Source of the DNA: Nitrosomaritimum sp049414205
Lineage (GTDB): Archaea; Thermoproteota; Nitrososphaeria; Nitrososphaerales; Nitrosopumilaceae
Direction: 5' to 3'
Assembly (NCBI GenBank): GCA_049414205.1
Contig: JBMSGE010000033.1
Span: forward strand, 1 to 12,401
DNA length: 12,401 bases
Part shown: piece by piece, positions 5,647-12,401 of the stretch
How positions within the stretch are numbered: position 1 is the stretch's first letter
How the letters are laid out: each line of letters begins with the position of its first letter
Translations under genes and position numbers: made by a program
Notes under the pieces: generated by a model
Told to the model about the DNA's origin: nothing
Database searches by the model: none
The model's input: the letters and a program-made list of their open reading frames with translations, nothing else

Positions 5647-6902
5647 ATCTTAGAATTTCGAGCTTCACCAAAACTGCTGGGCCTGGAATATTGTTTGCAA
5701 GCACTGCCATTGGCGTTTCTCATTTGGTTCAGTCAACTAGAGCAGGTGCTGACTATGGATTATTGTTATTGGGATTTGTAATTGTAGTAAGTCTACTAAA
5801 GTATCCTTTCTTTGAATACGGTTCTCGTTATGCTAATGTAACTCAAACAAGCATTATTGATGGATACAAAAAGTTAGGAAAACCAGTTCTGTGGATGTAT
5901 TTTCTAATTACTATAGCTTCAATGTTTTTTATAACAGGGGCCGTTGGGTTTGTAACTGCGGGATTCTTTGAGAATCTTTTTGGTTTGGAATTTTTAGGGC
6001 AATGGACAATAATACTGCTTTTTGGAATATGTGTGATAATTCTTGCAATAGGGAAGTATCATGTATTGGATAGTTTGATAAAAATCGTCGCAATAGTTTT
6101 GTTAGTTTCTACTGTTTGTGCATTCTTGTTGGTATTGTGGAATGGTCCTATCCAACCTACAGAAGATTTCATGCCAAAAGAACTCTGGACAAGCTCTGGA
6201 ATTTTCTTCTTGCTTGCATTAATGGGTTGGATGCCAACTGCACTTGACTTGTCAAGCTGGAATAGTCTGTGGACACTTGAGAGAATGAAACAAACAAACT
6301 ATCGACCAAAACTAAAAGAGACCCTGTTTGAGTTTAGACTAGCTTATACCATTACTGCAATTTTGGCAACAATGTTTGTGACTCTTGGTGCCTTCATATT
6401 TTTTGGCTCAGGGGAGGAATTGCCAAACAACAATGCTGATTTTGCCCACATGGTTGTGACTTTGTATACTCAAACAATAGGACAATGGAGTTATCTGATT
6501 ATTGCAGCAGCTGCTTTTGCAGTAATGTTTGGAACAATTCTAGCAGTATTTGATGGCTATTCTAGATCTCTTCAGCGTACAGTTGAGCTGATTTTCACCA
6601 AAAAAGAGGAGGTAATACGCACAAAATTCAGGTCATTTTACATCCTGTTTCTTTTTGTGATTTTAGCAGGTTCTCTGATTGTAGTTTTACAATTTGCAGG
6701 AAATCTCCGTGAGATAGTTGATTTTGCAACAGTTCTGTCATTTTTGATCGCGCCAGTTATCGCAGTAATTAATCTCAGACTGGTTACCGGAAAATATCTT
6801 GACAAAAATTCACAACCTTCTGTTTGGTTGAAAATTTTGAGTTTTGCAGGGATTTTATTTTTGACAGGATTTGCAATTTACTTTTTGATTACTCGAATCT
6901 GA
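5643..6902 (+). CDS. Divergent NRAMP-superfamily membrane transporter
   Basis: This 419-residue protein has about eleven hydrophobic helices and the NRAMP-type N-terminus GPGILFASTAIG followed by STRAGADYG. The TTG start overlaps the preceding TGA and puts GPG at residue 13, as usual. Classical NRAMPs bind Mn2+/Fe2+ through DPGN in helix 1 and MPHN in helix 6. Here helix 1 reads IGVSHLVQ (24-27 GVSH in place of DPGN), and helix 6 reads GWMPTALDLSSW (197-200 MPTA in place of MPHN). The Met-Pro is kept and an Asp follows at 202. GYSRSLQRTVEL (305-316) also matches the family. The protein is thus likely a member of an NRAMP-related branch with altered substrate, possibly not a transition metal. 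Energy coupling is presumably by ion gradient, as in the family. Confidence 0.85.
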   Translation: MNLRISSFTKTAGPGILFASTAIGVSHLVQSTRAGADYGLLLLGFVIVVSLLKYPFFEYGSRYANVTQTSIIDGYKKLGKPVLWMYFLITIASMFFITGAVGFVTAGFFENLFGLEFLGQWTIILLFGICVIILAIGKYHVLDSLIKIVAIVLLVSTVCAFLLVLWNGPIQPTEDFMPKELWTSSGIFFLLALMGWMPTALDLSSWNSLWTLERMKQTNYRPKLKETLFEFRLAYTITAILATMFVTLGAFIFFGSGEELPNNNADFAHMVVTLYTQTIGQWSYLIIAAAAFAVMFGTILAVFDGYSRSLQRTVELIFTKKEEVIRTKFRSFYILFLFVILAGSLIVVLQFAGNLREIVDFATVLSFLIAPVIAVINLRLVTGKYLDKNSQPSVWLKILSFAGILFLTGFAIYFLITRI

Positions 6903-6916
6903 AAACTTGCATTATC

Positions 6917-6925
6917 TTATTAAAC
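6917..6925 (+). promoter_or_regulatory. Putative TATA box upstream of the TSP3/MBL gene
   Basis: TTATTAAAC is centred 26 bases upstream of the ATG at 6947, the expected distance for a leaderless archaeal transcript. A second AT run, TATAAAAAAAA (6928-6938), lies closer and is probably too near the start to act as the box. Confidence 0.45.
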
Positions 6926-6946
6926 AGTATAAAAAAAACAAGGTAA

Positions 6947-8812
6947 ATGAAATTTAAAAAATTAAATTCAATGATCGCAACAATTACTGTGTTTTCGATT
7001 CTTAGTTTTTCCTTTACTGTTCTTACTGACGATGCGTATTCATTACGGGCTTCTGACCGGGATTATGACGGTATTTTAGATGAAGATGATCAATGCCCTC
7101 AAATCTCAGAGACGTTTAACAAATTCGAAGACGAAGATGGATGTCCTGACACTGTAATTGAAGAGAAAACAAAATATGAATTTCCTGACACTGATGGGGA
7201 TGGCTTTGAAGATAGAATTGATAATTGTCCAAATCTCCCTGAAACATTCAATAATTATCTTGATGATGACGGTTGCCCAGAAAAATTTGCACAAACCACT
7301 GACATGAAAAAAGACTCTGATAATGATTCTGTTCCTGACTCGATTGATGCGTGTCCTGATGAAAAAGAAACAATCAATGAATTCAGAGATGGTGATGGTT
7401 GTCCTGATTCACTAGAAACATCTTATTCAAACACCAATAGCTTTGATGACGAGCAATGTCGAGGAGAAAAAATTGCTGTAATGAGGGTTCACACAAGCGA
7501 TGTTGTATGTGTCGATTTGAACACTGCTGAAAGATGGGAAGAGTATGGTTTGGGTGAAATTTTGGTAAAATCTGAGCCTGGAAATGGCAATCTTGTAGTC
7601 TCTGGTGCTGAAATGATGAAAGACCTCGCCGAGTTAGAAGAAACTAAAGACGAGGGAATTAATTTTGCGACTGAATTGACTCTTAAGACTTTGGTGGAGG
7701 GGGGAAAGCATGCCCTAACTGCCACTCCGATAATTGATAATCCTAAGGATTATCCTGAGTTTTTCACGCCGGGAGAAAAACTATCTGATGATGAAATGCG
7801 TGTAACTTTTTGTGGGACATCTATGCCCCTTCCAACAATCAGTCAAAGCTCTCCATGTGTTTTAGTTGAGTTGGGAAACGGTGACAAGTTTATTTTTGAT
7901 ATTGGTGGGGGCTCCCTTTCGAGACTTGGAGCCCTTGAAGTTCCTCTTGATGTACTAAACAAGATCTTTGTAGGCCACTTGCATACTGATCATGTCGGCG
8001 ACCTTGACATGCTGTGGGCTGCAGGCGTTCCATTTGGAAGAATAGTTCCAATCGAATTGTATGGCCCAAACGGAGCTGATCACTCCATGGGCACTGAATC
8101 ATTTGCAGAAAACCTGCTTGAAGCATACAAATGGGATTACGAAAACAGAAGAGGCGTTGCACCTACTGCTGGTGCTGTAATTAACGTCCACGAATTTGAT
8201 TGGACCAAGACACATGTAGTTTATGATGAAAACGATGTCCAGATAACCGCATTTCCTGCTATACACGGACTGGATGGCGCAGTAAGTTATAGGCTGGATT
8301 GGAATGAACTGTCATTTGCATTTTCAAGTGATACAAAGCCAAACAAGTTTTATGTTGAAAATACCCAGGATGTAGATATTTCAATTCATGAAACTTTTCT
8401 TAGTGCAAGCCAGGTAGTAGAGCTTTGGGGAATGAATCCTGATGTGGCAAAAACAGTCACTGAAAAAATCCACACTCCGCCATCCTGGGCAGGAGTTATA
8501 TTCGAATTAACTGAGCCTCGAGTTGCCGTGGGTTACCACACCTATGTAACTCCTGAAACAGTCCCATTACATTTTGAGGATATAAGAACAACATATCATG
8601 GACCCTATGTTCTTGCTCAGGATTTAACTACTTTCAATATCACTCCAGAAGGAATTGTGGTGAGACAAGCGATTGTGGAACTTGATTTCATGCCAAGAAT
8701 TCCAGAAGGAAATGCAGACATTCCATTGGAAGAAAGGCGATACTTTATCTCTGACTGGGTTGAAGATTCCGCCCTTGATATGGAATCGTTATTAGAAGAA
8801 TTCAAAAAATAA
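6947..8812 (+). CDS. Exported TSP3-repeat protein with two-cysteine module and metallo-beta-lactamase-fold hydrolase domain
   Basis: The protein has 621 residues from ATG. Residues 1-32 are a signal peptide. Three thrombospondin type 3-like calcium-binding repeats occupy about 36-67, 81-111 and 123-153. Each has Asp-rich loops and a cysteine pair exactly 16 residues apart (50/66, 94/110, 136/152). The two-cysteine module follows at 171-203 (Cys171, Cys188, AERW, GLG). From about 270 comes an MBL-fold domain: FTPGEKLSDDEMRVTF and GTSMPLP, then HLHTDH at 344-349. Further likely metal ligands are His440 (AIHG), Asp462 (SSDTKPN) and His531 (VGYH), with IHETF at 481. The order resembles the tRNase Z-like branch and, from memory, the group annotated as GntH-like. 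Two divalent metals and a hydrolytic reaction are expected, outside the membrane; the substrate is unknown. The next gene starts 6 bases after its stop. Confidence 0.9.
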   Translation: MKFKKLNSMIATITVFSILSFSFTVLTDDAYSLRASDRDYDGILDEDDQCPQISETFNKFEDEDGCPDTVIEEKTKYEFPDTDGDGFEDRIDNCPNLPETFNNYLDDDGCPEKFAQTTDMKKDSDNDSVPDSIDACPDEKETINEFRDGDGCPDSLETSYSNTNSFDDEQCRGEKIAVMRVHTSDVVCVDLNTAERWEEYGLGEILVKSEPGNGNLVVSGAEMMKDLAELEETKDEGINFATELTLKTLVEGGKHALTATPIIDNPKDYPEFFTPGEKLSDDEMRVTFCGTSMPLPTISQSSPCVLVELGNGDKFIFDIGGGSLSRLGALEVPLDVLNKIFVGHLHTDHVGDLDMLWAAGVPFGRIVPIELYGPNGADHSMGTESFAENLLEAYKWDYENRRGVAPTAGAVINVHEFDWTKTHVVYDENDVQITAFPAIHGLDGAVSYRLDWNELSFAFSSDTKPNKFYVENTQDVDISIHETFLSASQVVELWGMNPDVAKTVTEKIHTPPSWAGVIFELTEPRVAVGYHTYVTPETVPLHFEDIRTTYHGPYVLAQDLTTFNITPEGIVVRQAIVELDFMPRIPEGNADIPLEERRYFISDWVEDSALDMESLLEEFKK

Positions 8813-8818
8813 TCTGAA

Positions 8819-10384
8819 TTGCCAAATCAAATCAATCTCATTCTGATCTTATTTGCATTTACAGGTTTGATCTTTACTGCAGATTATGCTTTTGGACATG
8901 GATTAACTTCAGAATTTCTTCAAGGCGAAACTCTTTCTGGAGAAGGATTGTCTCTAAATCTATATTCCACCACATCTCCTACTGAGAAAAACAATAGGGA
9001 GATTTACCTTGAATTGACTGATTCTGAAACAAAAGATCTTGTGAAAGAAACAACTTTCCTGATCAAAGCTTACTCCTCTGGTGAAAAAATCTTTGAGGAT
9101 GAATTTCAGACAGATGGCTTGTTAATTCTTGACATGAACATGGATTCAAAGTCTTTTTCCAATGTAGAGGAAAGGACATCCGAATTAGATGATCCAAACA
9201 GTTTACGAAATGCCAAGATTCAAAACATTCCCAATTTGTTAAACTCTGAAATCCCGGGAGGATTATTTTATTTTGAAATTCAGATTCTCACTGCGGGTGA
9301 TTTTTCTCAAAAATTAGAGAAACCAATTGTATTTGAGTCTGGACTGTCTTTTCCCTCAAGTGAATTCTTTGAAATTAATGACCCAAACTATGGCAAGCAG
9401 GAATTTGGACTGATTGGATACTATGACAAACCGTATGGGTTCAATTATGACTCACAATCGCGAGGAATATCATTTATGATGCCATACTCTTGGCCTGAAC
9501 ATGAAAAAGAAGACCAGTTTTTTATCCACAATGAAATTCTCATCCCACGAACATTTGGAGATTTGAGATATGAGAATTTTTCAGCATACATTAACGGAAT
9601 AGACCAAACCCAAAGTGTATTCAATGTAGATTTTGCCCTAGAAGATGAAATCCAAGTACATATTGTAACTGATTGGGAAAAACTAAATGAATTATCTGAA
9701 AAATTAAAAGATGAAAAAGAAAACAGACCTTCGGTTTTAGAATATCATTTTGTTCCGACAGACACTGATGCACCCTACAGTTCTATTACAAACGGAGGAA
9801 GGTACAGAATTAATCTGGATTGGGAGCCTGAACAACTTGTATCTGGCTCTGAGGCGAAATTTTCTATTGAAATTTTGGATATTTTTACAAAGGATATGTC
9901 CAAACCCACTGAATACCATTTTACAATCCTTCATGGCGATGAAGAAATTTTTCATACAAGTGGATTGTCAACTGATCCAATAACAAAAACAACGGAATTA
10001 GGTTTTTCAATACCTGAAAATGTTTCGGGCCCAATAACAATTAGATTTGAAAATTTAGGAGGGGGGATATTCTCAAATCTTGATTTTCCTGCAATAGTCT
10101 TTGAACCTGATTCATCTACAATTCCTGATTGGATAAAAAACATTGCCAAATGGTGGTCGCTAACTCAAATCTCTGATCAAGATTTTGTAAAGGGATTGGA
10201 GTATCTAATACAGAATGATGTTATTCGAATACCTGAAAACCAGTCATCTGCAGGTGAATTCGAAACGGAATTGCCTTCATGGCTAAGGAACAATGCTGGA
10301 TGGTGGAGTCAGCATCAGATATCTGATGAGGAGTTTTTCAAAAGTATTCAATGGTTAATTGATAATGAATTCATCAAAATTTAA
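8819..10384 (+). CDS. Exported surface protein with duplicated beta domain and two C-terminal WW repeats
   Basis: The 521-residue frame begins at a TTG six bases after the previous stop, so it is probably co-transcribed. A signal peptide covers about 1-27 (LILILFAFTGLIFTADYAFG). The body is beta-rich. Segment 65-100 matches 351-386 without gaps at 10 of 36 positions (for example TKD, K-x-T, E-x-IF), indicating a duplicated sandwich domain. At the C-terminus are two copies of a motif known from thaumarchaeal surface proteins, at 435-472 (IPDWIKNIAKWW, QISDQDF, EYLIQN) and 485-521 (LPSWLRNNAGWW, QISDEEF, QWLIDN). These may bind the cell surface or a partner, although no function is established to my knowledge. 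I see no enzyme motif. Position next to the MBL hydrolase suggests a binding or scaffold partner. Confidence 0.8.
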   Translation: MPNQINLILILFAFTGLIFTADYAFGHGLTSEFLQGETLSGEGLSLNLYSTTSPTEKNNREIYLELTDSETKDLVKETTFLIKAYSSGEKIFEDEFQTDGLLILDMNMDSKSFSNVEERTSELDDPNSLRNAKIQNIPNLLNSEIPGGLFYFEIQILTAGDFSQKLEKPIVFESGLSFPSSEFFEINDPNYGKQEFGLIGYYDKPYGFNYDSQSRGISFMMPYSWPEHEKEDQFFIHNEILIPRTFGDLRYENFSAYINGIDQTQSVFNVDFALEDEIQVHIVTDWEKLNELSEKLKDEKENRPSVLEYHFVPTDTDAPYSSITNGGRYRINLDWEPEQLVSGSEAKFSIEILDIFTKDMSKPTEYHFTILHGDEEIFHTSGLSTDPITKTTELGFSIPENVSGPITIRFENLGGGIFSNLDFPAIVFEPDSSTIPDWIKNIAKWWSLTQISDQDFVKGLEYLIQNDVIRIPENQSSAGEFETELPSWLRNNAGWWSQHQISDEEFFKSIQWLIDNEFIKI

Positions 10385-10397
10385 TCGGACGTAATTC

Positions 10398-10405
10398 TTT
10401 AAATT
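10398..10405 (+). promoter_or_regulatory. Putative TATA box upstream of the alkylsulfatase gene
   Basis: TTTAAATT is centred about 23 bases from the GTG at 10425 and 26 from the TTG at 10428. It is the only clear AT box in the 40-base gap, so the alkylsulfatase may have its own leaderless promoter rather than relying only on read-through. Confidence 0.45.
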
Positions 10406-10424
10406 CTACTCCTTTCAAAAATTT

Positions 10425-12401
10425 GTGTTGATTCGGGCCTCTCGGAAAATCCTTCTTTTTGCATTAATTCCACTCATCTTTTCAATTGGAATCACGCCTG
10501 TTCTTCCTTCATATTCTGAAGAATTATCTTGTCCTTCAGGAGAGATAGAAGTAACGCGGTCAACAAACCCTGCTTCTATTTGCATTGATCAAGATACTGC
10601 TAAAAGATGGGAGGATTTAGGTATTGGAACAATTATCGGAGAGCCTGTCCCAGAAATTTTATCCAACCCAACAATACCTCAAGACGCAACGAAACCATCC
10701 GTAATTCAGATTCCCCCTTACCCTGATCAACCTCCAGTAAATCCGGACTTTGATGCTCACACAGAAAAATTTTGGCCACCAACAGTCACCAAAGTTACTG
10801 ATGGTGCATATGTTGCAATAGGCTATGGATTGGCAAACTCCATAATGATAGAAGGAGATAACGGTATTATCATAATAGATGCAATGACATCATATGAAGC
10901 CGCAAAAGAGGTAATGTCAGAGTTTAGAAAGATTACTGACAAGCCAGTTAAAGCAATAATTTATTCTCATTCCCACCCGGACCATGTTAACGGTGCAGGT
11001 GCATTTGCTGAGGAAGCAAGTGATGATTTAGAAATTTATGCACATGAAACTTTGTTGGATAATTACTATCATGAGAGTGGTGAGTTGGCCAGTCTTATTG
11101 CAACTCGTGGAATATCCTACTATGGTGTCTTACTTCCCTCAGAAGGGCCAGACAGATTTGTTAGTGCGGGGATTGGACCATTTCTAGAATCAGGTGATGT
11201 AACATCTGCATTCCTTCCTCCAACCATAACATTTGATGACAAGCTAGACATTGAAGTTGCCGGATTGGAAATGACACTAATCAATGTACCAAGTGAAACA
11301 AATGATGAAACTATTGTTTGGATTCCAGAAATGGGTGTCTTACAAGGCGGTGAAGTACTTTACGAGCTATGGCCAAACCTGTATAGCGTAAGAGGTTCAA
11401 GTTATAGAGATGTTAAAGCATGGATTTCAAGTCTAGATGTCATGATTGACATTGAGGCAGAATACTTGCTTCTTTCTCATACTAGGCCAGTTTCTGGAAC
11501 TGAAAATGTGAGAGATGTGTTGACATCCACACATGATGCAGTTCAATATCTGTATGACCAAACAATTCGGGGCATCAACCAAGGCTATACAGAAGATGAA
11601 TTGGCACACATGATTGAATTGCCGCAACACCTGCAGGACCATCCCTGGCTTCAAGAAAGGTATGGTGAGAGAGCATGGCATGTTAGGGGAATTGTTAGCG
11701 GAAATGTTGGGTGGTTTGAGGGTGATTCTACTTATCTAAATGCAATTAGCTTTGAGGAGCGTTCACAAAAAACCGTAGAAGGATTTGGAGGAATTTCCAA
11801 AACAATCCAGATGGTTAGAAATGCAATAGATGGTGGAGAGTATCAATGGGCAGCAGAACTTGCAACCTATGTGATTGAAACCGATCCTAGCAATGAAGAA
11901 GCAAAATTGCTAAAGGCCTATGCCTTGCGTGTTTTAGGGCAACAAGCTCATAGTTCTGGTGGAAGAAACTGGTATCTTACAGATGCACTGGCATTGGAGG
12001 GAAAAATCACTGTTGACCCAAGTGCCCTGACAGTAGGGGATCCGGACCAAATTGCAGGAACTCCAATCAAGATACTTTTGGAGCAAGCCCCAACAAGACT
12101 TGATCCTCTAAAGGCAGATGGAATTGACATGATAGTCGGCGTTGTTCTTCCAGATGTCGATGAATCCTATACATTTCATATCCGAAACAACATAGCAGCC
12201 TTCAAAGATGGATTAAAAGATAATTTGGATGTTAAATTTACTGTTGATGCTTCAGTTCTAAAAGAAACACTGGCAGGTCTTAAAACATTTGAAAATTCTG
12301 TATCTGAAGGAAAGGTAATTGTGGAAGGTGACATAGAAGATGCAAAAACCTTCATCTCGTTGTTTGATCCCTATGTGCAGGTAGCCTCTTTTGCAGATTA
12401 A
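10425..12401 (+). CDS. Exported SdsA1-type alkylsulfatase (type III, MBL fold) with N-terminal two-cysteine module
   Basis: The enzyme is complete at 658 residues and starts at GTG (or the adjacent TTG at 10428). Family members split sulfate from alkyl sulfates such as dodecyl sulfate. Residues 1-30 are a signal peptide; the two-cysteine module is at 36-68 (Cys36, Cys53, AKRW, GIG). The MBL domain carries SHSHPDH at 181-187, with further metal ligands Glu291, Glu310 and His352. The 19-residue gap between the two glutamates equals that of SdsA1 (Glu280/Glu299). NLYSVRGSSYRD (318-329) corresponds to the family's NLLTLRG block, which is less conserved here. A dimerisation domain follows, with RGIVSGNVGWFEG (421-433), EYQWAAELATYV and RNWYLTDAL (514-522). 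Residues from about 530 form the SCP2-like domain that binds the alkyl chain. Export outside the membrane fits the signal peptide; physiological substrate unproven. Confidence 0.93.
   Translation: MLIRASRKILLFALIPLIFSIGITPVLPSYSEELSCPSGEIEVTRSTNPASICIDQDTAKRWEDLGIGTIIGEPVPEILSNPTIPQDATKPSVIQIPPYPDQPPVNPDFDAHTEKFWPPTVTKVTDGAYVAIGYGLANSIMIEGDNGIIIIDAMTSYEAAKEVMSEFRKITDKPVKAIIYSHSHPDHVNGAGAFAEEASDDLEIYAHETLLDNYYHESGELASLIATRGISYYGVLLPSEGPDRFVSAGIGPFLESGDVTSAFLPPTITFDDKLDIEVAGLEMTLINVPSETNDETIVWIPEMGVLQGGEVLYELWPNLYSVRGSSYRDVKAWISSLDVMIDIEAEYLLLSHTRPVSGTENVRDVLTSTHDAVQYLYDQTIRGINQGYTEDELAHMIELPQHLQDHPWLQERYGERAWHVRGIVSGNVGWFEGDSTYLNAISFEERSQKTVEGFGGISKTIQMVRNAIDGGEYQWAAELATYVIETDPSNEEAKLLKAYALRVLGQQAHSSGGRNWYLTDALALEGKITVDPSALTVGDPDQIAGTPIKILLEQAPTRLDPLKADGIDMIVGVVLPDVDESYTFHIRNNIAAFKDGLKDNLDVKFTVDASVLKETLAGLKTFENSVSEGKVIVEGDIEDAKTFISLFDPYVQVASFAD

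Noticed and set aside
7890..8162. Minus-strand open frame inside the MBL gene
   Set aside because: The plus strand encodes the conserved HLHTDH core here; the antisense product has no family features.
6947..8812. Beta-lactam resistance enzyme or guanitoxin biosynthesis gene
   Set aside because: The fold is shared by many hydrolases, and no neighbouring genes of the guanitoxin pathway are present, so only the structural class can be named.
10425..12401. Glyoxalase II or class B beta-lactamase
   Set aside because: The two glutamate ligands, the dimerisation block and the SCP2-like C-terminal domain fit the alkylsulfatase family instead.

Overview
The window looks like chromosomal DNA from an ammonia-oxidising archaeon of the Nitrosopumilus type (Nitrososphaeria, formerly Thaumarchaeota). 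The evidence is low GC, many TTG starts, short AT-rich boxes about 24 to 28 nt upstream of starts (as expected for leaderless archaeal mRNAs), and protein modules typical of these organisms. Those modules are thrombospondin type 3 repeats of the CP-ETFN-DGCP kind, a two-cysteine secreted module followed by an RW (or RS) and G-x-G signature, and C-terminal WW repeats of the form P-x-W-[IL]-[KR]-N. This assignment is inferred from sequence alone.

Left part (1-3150): a minus-strand secreted matrixin-type zinc protease runs off the left edge inside a perfect 12-bp tandem repeat encoding Pro-Thr-Pro-Glu. Divergent from it is an unrecognised soluble helical protein (861-1799). Next comes a gap holding a long imperfect hairpin, then a coiled-coil/linker protein anchored by two C-terminal membrane helices (1969-2676). 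A small four-helix membrane protein (2724-3149, minus) is convergent with it, and a perfect stem-loop sits between the two stops.

Middle part (3150-6902): a canonical DNA-3-methyladenine glycosylase I (tag) lies tail to tail with a secreted methionine-rich protein. A second, membrane-anchored matrixin-type protease follows. After it is a two-gene unit with a TTGA stop/start overlap: a small soluble protein and an NRAMP-superfamily transporter in which both classical metal-binding motifs are replaced.

Right part (6947-12401): three consecutive plus-strand genes encode exported proteins. The first is a TSP3-repeat protein carrying the two-cysteine module and a metallo-beta-lactamase (MBL) domain resembling the tRNase Z/GntH branch. 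The second, 6 nt downstream, is a surface protein with a duplicated beta domain and two WW repeats. The third is a full-length SdsA1-type alkylsulfatase with the two-cysteine module at its N-terminus and an SCP2-like C-terminal domain.

Six or more of the eleven genes encode proteins that act outside the membrane: two proteases, two MBL hydrolases, a Met-rich protein and a WW-repeat protein. Three unrelated proteins share the same two-cysteine module. The best candidate for something undescribed is therefore a cell-surface hydrolase set built on this module and centred on 6947-12401, with a possible attachment or targeting role for the module. I saw no tRNA, rRNA, CRISPR array, transposase or phage gene, and no gene-free stretch longer than about 170 bases.
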